64,000 nucleotides of DNA from Breviolum minutum Mf 1.05b.01 (GCA_000507305.1 DF240887.1:33020-97019); one strand, 5' to 3'; shown: positions 37,701 through 51,653, counted from the first letter of the stretch. Notes: generated from the sequence alone by a model not told the origin. Made by a program: numbers and translations.

Positions 37701-38494
37701 CGTGAGGTTGATCAGACCTCATATCCTGCTGAAGCTTCGTTAGCGAGGGTCAAGTGATGTGTCCCGTTGCCCCCTGCTTAAAAAGAAGTTTAACGGAACG
37801 GTTAAACGCTTTTTCAGGCGGCACACGCACACAGACACACACACACACACACACAGACTGAGTTCACAGTTGCACCTGCCGTCAGAGGCCCATGTGCAAG
37901 TCACAATAGAGTCGCAACAGAAACAGCGCTCCGGGCACAGTTTTGCACTGCTTCTCGCAAAATCTAAATGGTTTTCACGAGAAGCCACATGCAAACTGCA
38001 TCATACTACCCGATCCACAACATGCACGCACCGTAGACAGACACAAAAATTATTGAAATGTTCCCGCGAACGCAAAGACAAAACAATGTGCTTCCACACC
38101 CCCACTTGTAAACAGGAACCTTCGCTAAGCACCCAAGATTCCGACAGAATTTGACAAAGTGAAATTCCAGTGATAACATTTTTCATCATATTTTTCATTG
38201 CATCTTGCCGCCGGTTGTCTCATGAAGTAAGCAACATAAGAGAATCCAATGTGAATTAAGTTGCAGTACGGCAAAGGAAATCAGTCACGCATAATGAATA
38301 ATGGAAAAATCTTACCAGGCTGTCCCCCTTGGCCAAATGTCCTCGAAGATGTACTAAACCCAATTGCAAAAACTCTTGCTTCCGACAGTTTAAGGTGGGG
38401 CGGGTTTAAATAAAGCGAACGTGATGCAAATGCAGGTTGTTGAAAATTTCAATCCTTGCTCTTGTGAACACGTGCAAAAGGACCGCATATCCTT
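37701..38494. other. Spacer between duplication copies
   Basis: Contains (AC)n at about 37819-37856 and a 131-codon plus-strand frame (37759-38154) that crosses it and shows no family features. No gene supported. Confidence 0.5.
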
Positions 38495-40508
38495 GATTGT
38501 GTGTTGATACATTGCATTCGCAGTAGGAATTGCGTTAGGCTGTGTTTCCTGTTTTCGATGTTCAACGAGTCAATGAGTTGAATGACCCCAGCTGGATGGT
38601 TGACAATTGAGCCATTGAGTGATAGTTCTTGGCTCAAAGTGTCGGCTGTAACTACGGGCGGCCTTTGTTTCGATTTGCCATGAATTTTGGCCCTCGACCT
38701 GAACGAGGACTACAGATGGTTTTTATGCAGCACAGTCCTACTTCAACCCAACAGATTCCATAGCTGCCGCTATCCTGTGCCAAAGGTTGTCCCTTTACGC
38801 TTCCCCTGTATTGGAAACTTCAAGTTTGACAGGCGACTTACCTGACCCGATTTTGCCTGCCGAGGTCAAACGTGTCATCCTTCCTGAGAATGCAGTTGAT
38901 TTGCAAAGATATTTAAATGCATAGATGGATATGGATGGATCATGATGAATGATGAATGCAGATCTTTTCCCAAGATGTGTGAGTCTTCGTCAGATGTGTT
39001 CGGACAGCATGGGTTGCCACAGGAATGTTGCCTGTTCTCGCAAAAGTATGCCGCAATCGTCGTTTGGTCTAAATGTCCAAAGACGTTAAACCTTTCAGAC
39101 TGAAAAGTGTGATTCCAGCATCAGGCAACTTTGGGAAGCGACTGTTTCATCACAACCGTTGTGTGCAAAAATCACAGATTCAGCTTGAATGTTGAAGCCG
39201 CGCAGTTTTAACCAGTTCAGGGTGAGAGGCCAAGACCTTTAACAAATTACCATCGGCGCACAATCCGGGAATGTTGTCCCAAAAAACCCGGAGATTGCAA
39301 AAACCTGCGCATGCAACGAAGCTCTGAAATTTGGGACCTGACGTGAAGTTGAGTCTGGCAGTGAAAGGCTCCCACACCATTCCCCACCCTCCTGCCCCAA
39401 CGCAGGTGCAGGGTCTTTGCAACACTGGACTGGCAATCACCGGAGTGGCCAAAGTTGCATGTTGCAGGAATGGGTTGGTCAGTGCATTGATTCCAAAGTT
39501 GAAATCGAACTCAACTTCTTATAGTTTAGCAGAACAACAGTAGAAGCTGTTGGACTGGAAGTCAGTGATTCATTCTACTTTTTTTGTTCTTTCGCTTTAG
39601 CAGCATGCATCCAGCGAGGGCTTTGTCATGGCTTTACCATGCAAGGGCCTTGGTGAGTTACATAGTATGAGTAATATCACCCCGAGCTTCCCACGAGGTT
39701 TGTGAGACTGGGTGACCATATCGTGAAGAGACCTAGCTCAAGGTTGACATATGGGGTTGGATGAGATGGATGAGTGCAGGATATTCAAGCACTGAAGATC
39801 ACCGAAGGCATCAGGAGTTCTCGGCCTGTTTCTACAGGCCAGATTCCTGGCTGGGAAAATAACAGCCCAACTTAAGCCAGTGAGGAGAGGCGTTTCACCC
39901 AACAAAAAGTCTACTGGAGGCGTTGCCAACACTGGCAAATGCCCGACTCACAAAACTCAAACCACTCTTCGTCAGGAGAAACGTTTCACAAAACTTAGCG
40001 GTTTGAACCGAGCTTGAGGCACAGGCTGCAGAAGAATGCCTCTCGCTTTGGAATATGTCCAATGCCCAGGTCACATGACAATCAGGTCCTGAAGCTACGT
40101 GTGCGCACCCATACAGCATGCTCTCGCAGCACCTTCCATGGCACCATATGGTACCGACCAGCACACTTCTGCGATCTTATAATATAAACTCAGTATGGAA
40201 GAAACAACGTCCTCACGTGTTTGCCATGTGAAACAACAAGCTCAGGGACATCCACACTTGAAACAGGACCCTCCACTGCATAGATTGCAACAACGGTTTT
40301 GAAGTTGATCCAAACAGACCGCAGCATTTTGCATAGTTTGGCTAGTTCAGCATCCCATCATACCAGCACCAGACATGTGTCTTTGTGCCGAAATTCCCGT
40401 AATGTCAAAGAAGTGTTACTGCCGCTCAACACCCAGTCATTTCAAGCAGCCAGCTGGAAGTTGTTTGTAAAAATAGCTTCCGTGGCTTACTCTTCCTCAG
40501 TCAGCAAC

Positions 40509-40608
40509 CTGTGGGGCGGCATGTCTGTCCAAGAGTACATTCCATATGCATCCATATGCAGCATTTGCCTTTTGTGGTAGGATCTTCTTGTCGTGTCTTG
40601 GCACGATT
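40509..40608 (-). CDS. Minus-strand exon W2, copy B first
   Basis: 100 nt, the same frame and boundaries as 23668-23767, reading SCQDTTRRSYHKRQMLHMDA then YGMYSWTDMPPHR. Preceded on the minus strand by a W1 version (from 40658) with a GC donor, whose acceptor AG has become GG. Confidence 0.5.
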
Positions 40609-41542
40609 CTTGTCACGAGGGCTGAATGATCTTTCTGTTGGTTCTCACAGCTGACGCCAGCACAGAGTGATCCAGATGCGCCTGTTTGACATGCTTGGAA
40701 TCCGCAGTAGCACATATTCACAGGGTAGCCGGCTAGCAGTTTCTGACAGGATTGGCATTCTAGTAGCAGAGCAGGGCCAGATGTTGGACACCCAAAGGAC
40801 CTGCACAGCCTCCAGCAAGATTTGAATGGAGCAGTTAACATGTTCTCTTCCTTGCTGCAACTGAGAAGCAAGGAATCAGTGTGGTGGCTTGAGACAGGAG
40901 TGGCATTTTCAAAAAGGAGCTCATTGACTTTCCACAACTGAAGCAAGTGTTTGAGAAATGAGACCGAGAGGATCTGCTTTTCTTGTGCTTTTTGTTGGAG
41001 ATCGAAACAATGGTGATCACCGATCATCAAAACGGCTAGTATCGCTGCTGAAAAAACCAAATGAAATTGATTGCCCAGCAAAGCACCATGAATGCCTATG
41101 CCGCAATTGGAATAAAGAAGGATAACGGTGCAAGGCGAGGCCTTCTCAGCAAACTTGCCTGCACAATGTGGGCACCTGCCACCAGGTGCAAAAATGAGCT
41201 CAATGATGAAGACTGAGGGGGGATGTGGTTCCTGGATTCCTCAGAGCCACTGAGCATGCAGGGAAAGGTGCCGAAAGGCCTTGGGCAGGAGATGGCACTT
41301 CCAAGTATAAAGTCAGCGACGGTGACGTTTCACACTTCACACTTGAATCAGATCTTTCAGAGATGATGTGCAGAAGGGAGGTTTTGATCTTGTCCAGTGA
41401 AGAAGCAATGCCATCGCATACCAGAGAAACAATGGTGATCATCCATCATCAAAACAACCTGTGCCGGTCTGAAATAGACAAACCAAATTGATTGTAGGGC
41501 GAGGAACCAGATAGCTGATGCCGTAGTGGATATGAGAAGGGA

Positions 41543-43030
41543 GTGTTGGTTTCCAGAGGCCTTGCCCATGCAACCCCACTGATTTTCAGTGGGGCACGCA
41601 ACTTGGGTTCCTGCCTGTCATGTAGGACACTGACCTCAGTTACGGAAAGCCAAGAGAGCTCACTCTTCCCTTCGCAACCAACACATTTGTTAGGCGGTCG
41701 TAGAAGCATTAGTGGGCATGAGGGCCCAAGCCTTTTCCCCTTGATCCTAGAGACCTATGTTGCTGACCGAAGCACAGCTTGACCTGTGTACATGGTTGTG
41801 GCGTGATTGGAATCAGAGGTCGTGTATTTGCTTTGCATAGTGGGTGCTGGAAGCTAGATTTTGGACTCATTCTGGACCCCTTGCAGGGCATAATGCCTTT
41901 GCCGCGTACTTGTGCGTTCGTTCTGTTTGCCGAGCACGCAGCTACTTCCATTTCGCCACTAAAGACCAGGGGCAAAACAGTGGAACCCGGTTCGATGGGG
42001 GATCACTTGAGCAGTAGTGGCTTGAGGCAGGAGCAATTGGTATTTTCAAAGTGGAGCTCATTCACTTTCCACAACTGAAGCCACAACTGAACAAGTCACG
42101 TTGTCTTTACACACTTGAAAGAGGTGTTGAAGCCCTTGACCGAAACAGACCACAGCATTTTTCAGAGTCATAGGTTGGCTAGTTCAGCACCCCATCATAC
42201 CAGTACCAGACTTGTATCTTTGTGCCGAAATTCCCCTAATGTCAGAGAAGTGTCAGTGCTGCTCAGCACCCAGTGATTTTAAGCAGCCAGCTGGAAGTTG
42301 GAAAGCTGCGTTCGGCTCACCCAAGGAGGCCCGAAATGATGCACACTGGTGAAACAGTTGTGATCATCAATCATCAAAGCATCGAGTGCCGCGGCTGAAG
42401 TGCCCAAAGCATCCCGAACCAATTGTGTGGACTTCCAGAGGCCTTGCCCATGCAACCCCACTGATTTTCAGTGGGGCACGCAACTTGGGTTCCTGCCTGT
42501 CATGTACAACACTGACCCAAGTTACGGAAAGCCAAGAGAGCTCACTCTTCCCTTCGCAACCAACACATTTGTTAGGCGGTCGTAGAAGCATTAGTGGGCA
42601 TGAGGGCCCAAGCCTTTTCCCCTTGATCCTAGAGACCTATGTTGCTGACCGAAGCACAGCTTGACCTGTGTACATGGTTGTGGCGTGTTGGGAATCAGAG
42701 GTCGTGTATTTGCTTTGCATAGTGGGTGCTGGAAGCTAGATTTTGGACTCATTCTGGACCCCTTGCAGGGCATAATGCCTTTGCCGCGTACTTGTGCGTT
42801 CGTTCTGTTTGCCGAGCACGCAGCTACTTCCATTTCGCCACTACAGACCAGGGGGAAAACAGTGGAACCTGGTTCGATGGGGGATCACTTGAGCAGTAGT
42901 GGCTTGAGGCAGGAGCAATTGGTATTTTCAAAGTGGAGCTCATTCACTTCCCACAACTGAAGCAAGTCACGTTGTCTTTACACACTTGAAAGAGGACCCT
43001 CCACTGCATAGATTGCAACAACGGTGTTGA
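41543..43030. repeat. Tandem pair of about 600-bp blocks in copy B
   Basis: 41543-42140 and 42410-43030 share long near-identical runs (from GGTTTCCAGAGGCCTTGCCC through the CGAAGCACAGCTTGACCTG region). The single counterpart in copy A is 22850-23450. The minus strand of each carries CVGCEGKSELSWLSVT, then KISGVAWARPLE. Confidence 0.85.
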
Positions 43031-43233
43031 AGCCCTTGACCGAAACAGACCACAGCATTTTTCAGAGTTTGGCTAGTTCAGCACCCCATCATACCAGTAC
43101 CAGACTTGTATCTTTGTACCGAAATTCCCCTAATGTCAGAGAAGTGTCACTGCGGCCCAACACTCAACACCAAGTGTCTTGGAAGTTGTTTGTAAAAATA
43201 GTTTCCGTGGCTCACTCTTCCCCAGTCAGCAAC

Positions 43234-43521
43234 CTGTGGGGCGGCATGTCTGTCCAAGAGTACATTCCCTTTGCATCCATATGCAGCATTTGCCTTTTGT
43301 GGTAGGATCTTCTTGTCGCGTCTTGGCACGATTCTTCCAGTTGTCACGAGGGCTGAATGATCTTTATGTTGGTTCTCACAGCTGACACCAGCACAGAGTG
43401 ATCCAGATGCGCCTGTTTGACATGCTTGGAATCCGCAGTAGCACATATTCACAGGGTAGTCGGGTAGCAGTTGCTGACAGGTTTGGCATTCTAGTAGCAG
43501 AGCAGGGCCAGATCTTGGACA
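43234..43521 (-). CDS. Minus-strand exons W1-W2, most intact copy
   Basis: W1 (43389-43521, 133 nt) starts after TTTGAG and encodes CPRSGPALLLECQTCQQLLP, then NMCYCGFQACQTGASGSLCA; its donor is GT. W2 (43234-43333, 100 nt) completes the split Glu codon and reads SCQDATRRSYHKRQM onward. The joined product is Cys-rich (CQTC, CYC, CAESC). Family unknown; a metal-binding role is inferred from Cys pairs only. Three copies of W2 keep the frame, which favours the minus strand over the open plus-strand frame. Confidence 0.55.
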
Positions 43522-45135
43522 CTCAAAGGACCTGCACAGCCTCCAGCAAGATTTGAATGGAGCAGTTAACATGTTCTCTTCCTTGCTGCAACTGAGAAGC
43601 AAGGAATCAGTGTGGTGGCTCGAGACAGGAGTGGAATTTTCAAAAAGGAGCTCATTGACTTTCCACAACTGAAGCAAGTCTTTGGCAAATGAGACCGAGA
43701 GGATCTGCTTGGGTTTTGTTATAGTGGGTTTCAAAGTCTTGCTGCCCCCTGTTTCTGCGTGTATGCACAGCTGTCAAGACAGTTCGGGGCGCACCGTCAC
43801 AGATCAGGGAACCATATGTCAAGACAATGCAGGGTGGCACCGTCACACCTCCAGCACGATTGAACATAGATTCTGGGTATACTCTCTGGAAACCCTAAAT
43901 CCCACATCTGTCAAAACAATGGGAATTCACTGTTTTCTGCGCTCACATCATGTTCGCCGCCAAACCAACCAGCATGCCGTGGAACATGTTTCACGTGTGA
44001 CGCATGCAGACACAATGACCATTGACGTTGAAAAAGAAAGCGGTTTGCACACATCGGCGGCGCGACCATTTTTTTGTGTTTAGACAAGAAACTCTGAAGG
44101 TACCCAGAACTTGCCCAACAAGCGCTATTACAGACCATTGTCTTCACATTTGGCAATTTTTAGAAAATTGATCAAAAAAGAGCTCCATATGTGAAGACAG
44201 TTCGGAAACCATTGATAAAACATAGATTTTTTGACCAAAGAAATTTGTACGGGTACACACTCGGATAAGGTGCAAAAGCCACTGAAATCTTCTCTGAGGG
44301 GCACATATTCCTAGTGTAGCGGTTGCTGACAGGTTTGGCCTTCTGGTGGAAGAGCAGGGCCAGATGGTGGATATGTTGGACACTGAAAGGACCTGCACAG
44401 ACTCAGATTTGAATGGAGCAGTTATATAACATGTTCTCTTCCTTGCTGCTGCCACTGAGAAGCAAGGAATTAGTGGCTTGATGGTGAAGCCATTGGTGCA
44501 AAGTCAATTGCAAAGTGTTGTGGTCAATGCAACTGGGCGATGTGATAAAGTGGCCCCACCCCGGCGCACGGTGAACTCTCAAAACTCTAGAGGGTTTGGG
44601 GGAGTAGGGAGATGTCAAAACCGTGGGCCCGACTGGGTGCCGACATGGACGACCGCGTGTCAAGACAATGGAAATGAGACAGAGAGGATTTGCTTACTTT
44701 TCTTGTTTTCTGTTAACATGCTCTCTTCCTTGCTGCCTTCCAAGAAACAAGGAATCAGTGACTGTTGACAGCGAAGCCATTGGTGCAAAGTCATTGCAAA
44801 GTCATTGCAAAGTGTTGCAACTGGGCGCTGAGATAAAGTTGTGAGGGGCTTATCAGAAACATGCACGAGGCACGCTTTGACGATAACGATTCATCCCGAA
44901 GCCCCAGACGCCTGTCTCTCACGTCTTGGTCGAAATCAGGTGGTTATCATATTTCCAATCCAAAGATCGTCCGCAAGCATGGTGACACCATGGACATTGT
45001 CCTAGTCGCCCAGTGCTGCCCTTTTGCCCTTTTTGGTTGCATGCCTTTATTTGCCTGAACTCGCCTGAACTTCATTGCTGGCTAAGTTCCCATCCCCACT
45101 GCATAAAAATGCTGGGATTGTGTTTTCCTGTGTAT

Positions 45136-45330
45136 GTTCGTCGTTCGCAAGGAGCCGGAACAGACCCTGCCAAAGACAGCATGCCCAGAGCATGCCGTCG
45201 TGGGCAAGGTCTGCCTAGTGACCTTCCCAAAGACAGTCTTTGTTTGCATTTGGTTGTTATTGATTGTAAGTTCGTCGTTCGCAAGGTCTTTGGGATGACC
45301 CTGCCCAAGACAGCATGCCCAGGGCATGCC
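45136..45330. repeat. Direct repeat with near-palindromic core
   Basis: GTTCGTCGTTCGCAAGG and GACAGCATGCCCAG...GCATGCC recur about 134 bases apart (near 45136-45196 and 45270-45330). The AGCATGC/GCATGCC core is near-palindromic. Confidence 0.75.
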
Positions 45331-47016
45331 ATCGAGTTAGATGCTCTGAAATACCCAATCTTATCTGTTCTTAGGAAGGGAACTGATTTCTTGCAAACTC
45401 AGTGAGTGATGTGTATGGCTCTTCCACACATGTGGAACAAGAAAAAGGGTGCCCTTATCAAGCCCTGGCCACCCCGCAACTAAGTTGTAAAGAAACCATT
45501 CTGGAGCCATGTGCTCCATGCAGTTTGGCACTGTTTGGATCAAGTGACGGCTGGCCTATCAAAGAAATTTGTACGGGGAAACACTCGGATGAGTTGCAAA
45601 AGACACTGAAATCTTCTCTCAGGGGCACATATTCCTAGTGTAGCGGTCGCTGACAGGTTTGGGATGTTGGACACTGAAAGAAGGACCTGCACGGCCTCCA
45701 GCAAGATTTAAATGGAGCAGTTAACATATTCTCTTCCTTCCTGCAACTGAGCAAGTAATTCAGAAATGAGACAGAAGAGATCTGCTTGCTTTTCTTGTAT
45801 TTTTTGTTAACATGCTCTCTTCCTTGTCGCCAATGAGAAGCAAGGAATCAGTGACTGGTGGCTTGATGGTGAAGCCATTGGTGCAAAGTCAATTGCAAAG
45901 TGTTGTGGTCAATGCAACTGGGCGCTGTGATAAAGTGCTGAGCGGCTTATCAGAAACATTCACGAGGCACGTTTTGACAATGACGATTCATCCCGAAGCC
46001 CCAGACGCCTGTCTCTCATGTCTTGGTCGAAATCAGGTGGCTATCATATTTCCACCGTTGGCATTGGTACGAAACGATTTTGAAGCCATGCGCTCCGAGC
46101 AGTTTGGCACTGTTGGGATCAAGTGATGGCTGGCCTATCAAAGACATTTGAAAGGATACATACTTGGATAAGTTTCAAAAGCTACTCAAATCTTGTCTGA
46201 GGACAGGGGCGCTCATCAACAGGGCTACTCTTCGGCACATTGTTGCTCAATCTAAAGTCCCAAAACTTGAGAAGGTGACCCGTAGCCCTCTGATGAGTAC
46301 CCCCTCAGATGCCACTTGATGGCTGGCCTATCACAGAAATTTGAAAAGGTACATATGAATTATTTAATATATAAATGAGTTGGAAGAGCCAGTTGAGCAC
46401 GTCGTTGCAGATCTTGGCCCTCGGCCAGCGTGTTTAAGCTTCCGTGCAGCAAACTATGGATCACCTTTCAACATAGCAAGGAACATGAACATGAGACTGT
46501 CAGGGGGATACGCTGCATGCGCAGCAAAGGGGAGTGATCAGCTCAGATCTTGGGTTTCCGTGGTCTTATTATTCTCTGGTGTGACCAATTTAATGTTAGC
46601 GCAAAGCACTATAGATGTCAATAATTGCCGTTGGCACAAAGATATCCACACTCAAATGAATTGCAAGCCAATTGAACACGTCTTTGGAGATCTTTGCCCA
46701 CAGCCAGTGTGTGCCGGGCTTGTGTGCAGCAAACACCTTCCATGATGCGCGGAAATGAGTTGAAAATATTGAGGAACATGAATTCGAGCCTGTCAGCAGG
46801 ATGTGGAGAAAAGGGGAGAGATCAGCTCAGACCTTGGGGTTCCTTCGTATTTTTCTTGGTGTCAATCGCAAGTTGCCACGGTTGGATTGAATTGATTAAA
46901 TCAGGGCTTTGTAACGTCGCACCTTTTGGGATTGGCTAGCCGGCTAGCCATACCTCCCTTCCCTTCAGGGTAGTCTCCAAAACGTAATCACGGCTTGAAG
47001 ATCCTGTCTCAGTTAC

Positions 47017-47239
47017 CCTAGTTGGTTCCAGGAGAAGGGCGTGCCTCAGTTTCGATCTCCGACATCTTCAGAAAACTGATCGTAGGCTTGACTGCAGCGA
47101 AGAAACCAGTTATGTGCTTGTTTTCGTCGTCGTGCTTAAGTTGCTCGATCTTTCGCGGGCTGCCCGTGCACCAGGTTTTGCCAACCAAGGGTAGTGGCTC
47201 AATGACACATGTTTGGCAGTTTGTAGCCAACAGGTGAGC
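47017..47239 (-). CDS. Minus-strand unknown-family exon V, copy B
   Basis: Paralogue of 25290-25512 with identical length. It reads AHLLATNCQTCVIEPLPLVG onward, here with a CxxC that copy A lacks. Both acceptor and GT donor are kept. Confidence 0.5.
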
Positions 47240-50200
47240 CTGACCATAGGCTTGCAACATCCAATAAGGATAAAGAGATATGCTGTAAAGAGAAACAAAA
47301 TGATACAACATGTATCAACATGTTGTCAAGGAGCTGCATCCCACTGTCTACTTGGCAAGGTTCGAAGTTCCACATCCAATTCCTTCCCAGTGGTCCTAGT
47401 CGTGACTGTCATGGCTTCAAAGTTGCATGGCTGTCCCTCTCAAGACCGCCTAAGTCATCTAAGTCTGCGCATCCGTCGATGCTGTAGCAAAATGCAGCTA
47501 AGTCGCCTCTGGATGGCTCGTGTAACAAGGAGTCGAAACGATTCACTAGAAGCTGAGGATGCGTGAGGATGAGGGTGGCATACAAGCAAGTTTTTCTGGC
47601 ATCACAAGAGGGCCGGTGGCTAATGATGCAAGAGCCAACGCAGAGAAACGATCCTGGTAGTCAAATCAATATTTGGCTTCTTGAAAAGCAAGGTTGCCGA
47701 GGTTGTGAAAGGTTGGCGTGATGAGCATGGCAGGCCCAGCATCATGGGCAAACCTGGAGGATCAAGAAATGGTGGGCAAGCGGATGTGGGTGGTTGAAAC
47801 AACATCCCATGAAGCTGAGCTGAGGGACTTTCATCGATTCTGAACGTGCGGGCGTGCCCTCGCCTATTTTGAAGAAGGAAGGTGTCCAACCCACGAAGCC
47901 ATTTCTTTTCCTTTGGCGGTCCCATGGCAGGCATCTGAACAGTGTTCAACATGACGCCGTTTTTCGTGTTGGATTTTCAACTGCAGAGAAGATGCTAAGA
48001 GCAGACAGATGAGTTCAATGCAGCTCGCTTTTGTGGGTGAGTGTGGTTGTGGGGTGTCATCAGAGTGTGTGCCACACTGTTCTAGAGCCAAGGATTGCTC
48101 AACCTATTATTTGCTGAACATGTTCCATTCCCTTATCAGACTGTGACTATGGCAGTGCTTTGGCTAGTGTCATGGCAAGGATGGTATTGCAAAGTTTGCC
48201 ACAGAGATGCCACTAGCCCGGTGTTCACTTGGAAATGTCACTCAAATCATCGCAGGCACTGACTTTGACAAAGACAGTGCCCTGAAAGGTTTGGTGCAAT
48301 TTCTTGAAGGCAGTGAAGCCAAGCCAGTTCTTTGAGAAGAAGTTCTCCGAACATTGAAGGGCTCAATCTCAAACAAGGCGGGCATTTTGCAGCGATGATG
48401 ACATACAAAGCCTCTGGGATGGAGAGCAGACCTGTTTGACATCTTGGGGCGGGGCCGTTGGGAATTGTCGCCTGCCAGCAGCTTGAATGAAGGCATACAG
48501 TGAAGTACCCGTGTTACAACTGTGCAACTCATTGCGAAGTGTTCCAATTGGCTGATTGTGAATAAGTAATTGAATCCCACAGATCCAACCTGTGCTGCAT
48601 GCCTATAGGATGAAAACAGCACATGAGTGAGCCTTGGTGGCCATGGCCACCTTGGCAAGCCACATTTGGGAAAAAGTGTTGACTTCATACCTTTGGCTTC
48701 TGTGTTATTATTCGGACCTCGCGGAACCTTGACTTATACCAATGTGAGTAATCCCTGTGCGAATACCATCCCATGTCAAACCCATCATCGACAGATTTTA
48801 GAAGCAAACAATTGAAGCTTGTATGTTGCAGCAATGGTTGAAAGTAAAGTCCCTGCGATGGAGCCGAGCCTTTTCAAACTTTTGGGGGGGTCCGTTCCGA
48901 AGACGAGAGTACCAGCAGGGTACACTGCATTAGCTTATGGACCAAAAAAAGCCTTGTATAGTGTATCCAGACGTGGGGGCAGTGCAAACATGAGATTGTC
49001 ACTCGGATACTGCATGTGTACAGTATTGTGTTGGAAGTTGCCTGAAGATGAGAGCGGAAGGCAGAAGGTGCATCGGTGTTGCACAGGCGCAAGTTCTCGC
49101 AAACCGTTGCACTGGGCCGATTGTGGGTGATTGAATCCAGCAGAGCCACGGCCACGCTTCAACCTGTGCTTCTTGCCTCTGCCTGAGCAAATTGAACCAT
49201 GCTCCTCGCGGTGGTCACATACAGCCCGCCACGCCTCACCTGCCATGCTTTTTGGTACCTTTCCAAAGCTTTTTGCACCTTGTCAGCCATTTTATTTTGA
49301 ATCTTTGCGTGGGACGTGGCCACACGGTTTGAGAGTCATGCGGTCATATCACGTCCAAAGCAAACAACTTTTTCTTTGTGGAGCGGGTCACTGTAGACGA
49401 CAACGAATTTCTGCAAATATGACTCTGCGATCTGGTACCCTGAAAGCTAGGCAATTCTGTCGGGGTGGAAGGGCACAATTTCAGTCTCATCTCTCCAATG
49501 CCAAGATTCGAAAACATGTCTAGCTGAGTCTAGCTTGACAGGTTCGCATAGGTGCAGTGTGGCGAACGTCAATTTCTAGCTGGCTCAAATCATTGACGTT
49601 TGTCGTATGTGGGCCTTGTATGATGCGCCACTGGCATCAGGCTGTCAGTTTCAGTGGCACTGGGCGTGGAGAGTAGGCGGGCTTCGTTGCTTTCACAAGA
49701 TGTCCTTTTCAACTCCCAGGGCACGCACACATTCCAGGCTCCAAAGTTCACGTAAATTAGCAAAAAGAAAGCTGGGTTTCGGACTGCCGGCTACTTTCCG
49801 GGCGGAATCACAGCTGGGCACGAAGCACAAAGCAGCAAATATGAATGCTGGAGCTATATGTTTGAAAGAGACTAGGAACGTTTGTGACGCGAGAAGTGCG
49901 AGTTAAGGAGCAACAAAAACTTTGGATTCTTTGCCGGTTCATTTGCTTGGCAACGTGAAGGTCGATATTTCAGGAACAGATGCAGAATAGCAGGTTTTGC
50001 TCCTGCCTGAGAGTTGTTCACAAAGCTAAAGCTGCCATCACATGCCATCACACCCAGCTGGGTGCTTTGTTGAAGTGTGCAGCTGGAGTTATATGTTTCA
50101 AAGAGAGTGGGAACGTTTGTGACGTGAGAAGTGCGAGTTAAGGAGCAACAAAAAGATTGGATTCTTTGCTGGTTCATTTGCTTGGCAACGCGAAGGTGGA

Positions 50201-50272
50201 TATTTCAGGAACAGGCTGACTTGCCAGTGCCAGACAAAGGATCCGAAAAAAATTGGATGATGCGATTCTTAC

Positions 50273-50928
50273 GATGCTGCAGAAGGAGGCCTCCACTTTT
50301 GTGCTGTGAGTTCTCTTGTTTAGGCCGCACCAATCGCAGCAATTGCAGCATGCACGTTTGCTCGTTGTCGCCCTACGGAAGGGTTTGACTTTCTTGGCGG
50401 AAAGTGGATCCTCACTTGACAGGCAGGACAAATCCTTTTATCCTCAATCTCTGAATGGTCGGAGGCAAATAGGCTTTTGCCACTGAATGTATTCAACCAA
50501 ATAGAATTCAATGGAATTCACACATCAATGACAGCCATCTTCGCCGCAGCCTTCGCACACCAACGTGCGGAATGGTGTCCAAGTGTCAGGTTGTTCTCCT
50601 TCGTGTTGAAATCCTCGGATCCACTTCACATGTTTGAATCCACAAAGAAACTTGCTGCCTCCAATTTGTCACAACAACTGCACACTCCCCATGTGCAGAA
50701 TAGCAAGTTTTTCGCGCCTGGCTGAGAGTTGTTCACAGAGCTAAAGCTGCCATCACATGCCATCACACCCAGCTTCCATATTGCCTGTCAGAACAAGGAG
50801 TTTACTCTCAGAGAAGAAGTGGGTGGTTACAGCAGTCTAAAGAGAAGGGAAGGGCAGCCAAAGAAGCCATCAAAATCACTTTCTTGGCGATGTATGCAAC
50901 ATCTGGAGTTGATTTGACGAGCCGCATT
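50273..50928 (-). CDS. Minus-strand Cys-rich cassette T-Z-X-Y, copy B1
   Basis: T 50868-50928, Z 50718-50784, X 50540-50658, Y 50273-50434: each equals its copy-A1 partner in length (61, 67, 119, 162 nt) and all splice sites are kept. Residue changes are few (for example GFKHVKW for GFKGVNW, NCCDWCG for NCCNWCG) and all Cys are kept. This is the best evidence that the minus strand is or recently was coding. Confidence 0.6.
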
Positions 50929-51653
50929 CTACATCAAGCCAATTTACAGTTTTGAGCCCTGGGGTCGTCACTTTGTTTGAGGACAGTCTCCCGGCTAGTT
51001 GCGAGAGTAAGTTGGGCATACTTTGGATTCTTAGCTACGTTTGTTCCATAATTCGAGAACAAGGGTGACTTGCCTGTGCCAGACAAAGCGTTGAAAAATT
51101 GTTGGAGTATGAGCAGAATGGCAGGTTTGGTGCAGGCCTAAGAGTTGTTCACAAAGCTGAAGTTGACATCAAATGCCATCACACCCAGTTGGGTGTTTTG
51201 TTGAAGCTTGCAGCCGGAGCTACATTTTAATGAGACACTGGAAGTTTGTGACGTGAGATGTGTGCCCAACTAAAAGATACCTAACCACATCTACCACATT
51301 GTATATAGATGATTTTCAGGACAGTTAATGCGGCACTTTGCACGGGCCCTGCCTCGAGAGCGCAAGTCACAGAAGCAGCTTCATCCATGTATATATGTCA
51401 GAAAACGGAGATTCTTCACCAAAGATGGCCCTGGATTGTTGCAGCTTCCACATTTGAGGGTAGGGGCGGCCACAGGCGCAAGCAATTTGACAAGATGCAT
51501 TCTACATCAAGCCGATCTACAAGTTTGAGCCCTGAGGTCGTCACTTTGTTAGAGGACAGTCTCCTGGCTAGTTGCGAGAGTAAGTTAGGCATGCTTTGGC
51601 TTGACGTGCCTGTGCCAGACCTATTTTCTGGATGTCTCTGAAGAAGCCTCCGC

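Noticed and set aside
38600..38645. Relict dinoflagellate spliced leader (TTGGCTCAAAG near 38626, also near 21935)
   Set aside because: Only about ten bases agree and the CCGTAGCCATTT part is absent, so it cannot be told from chance.
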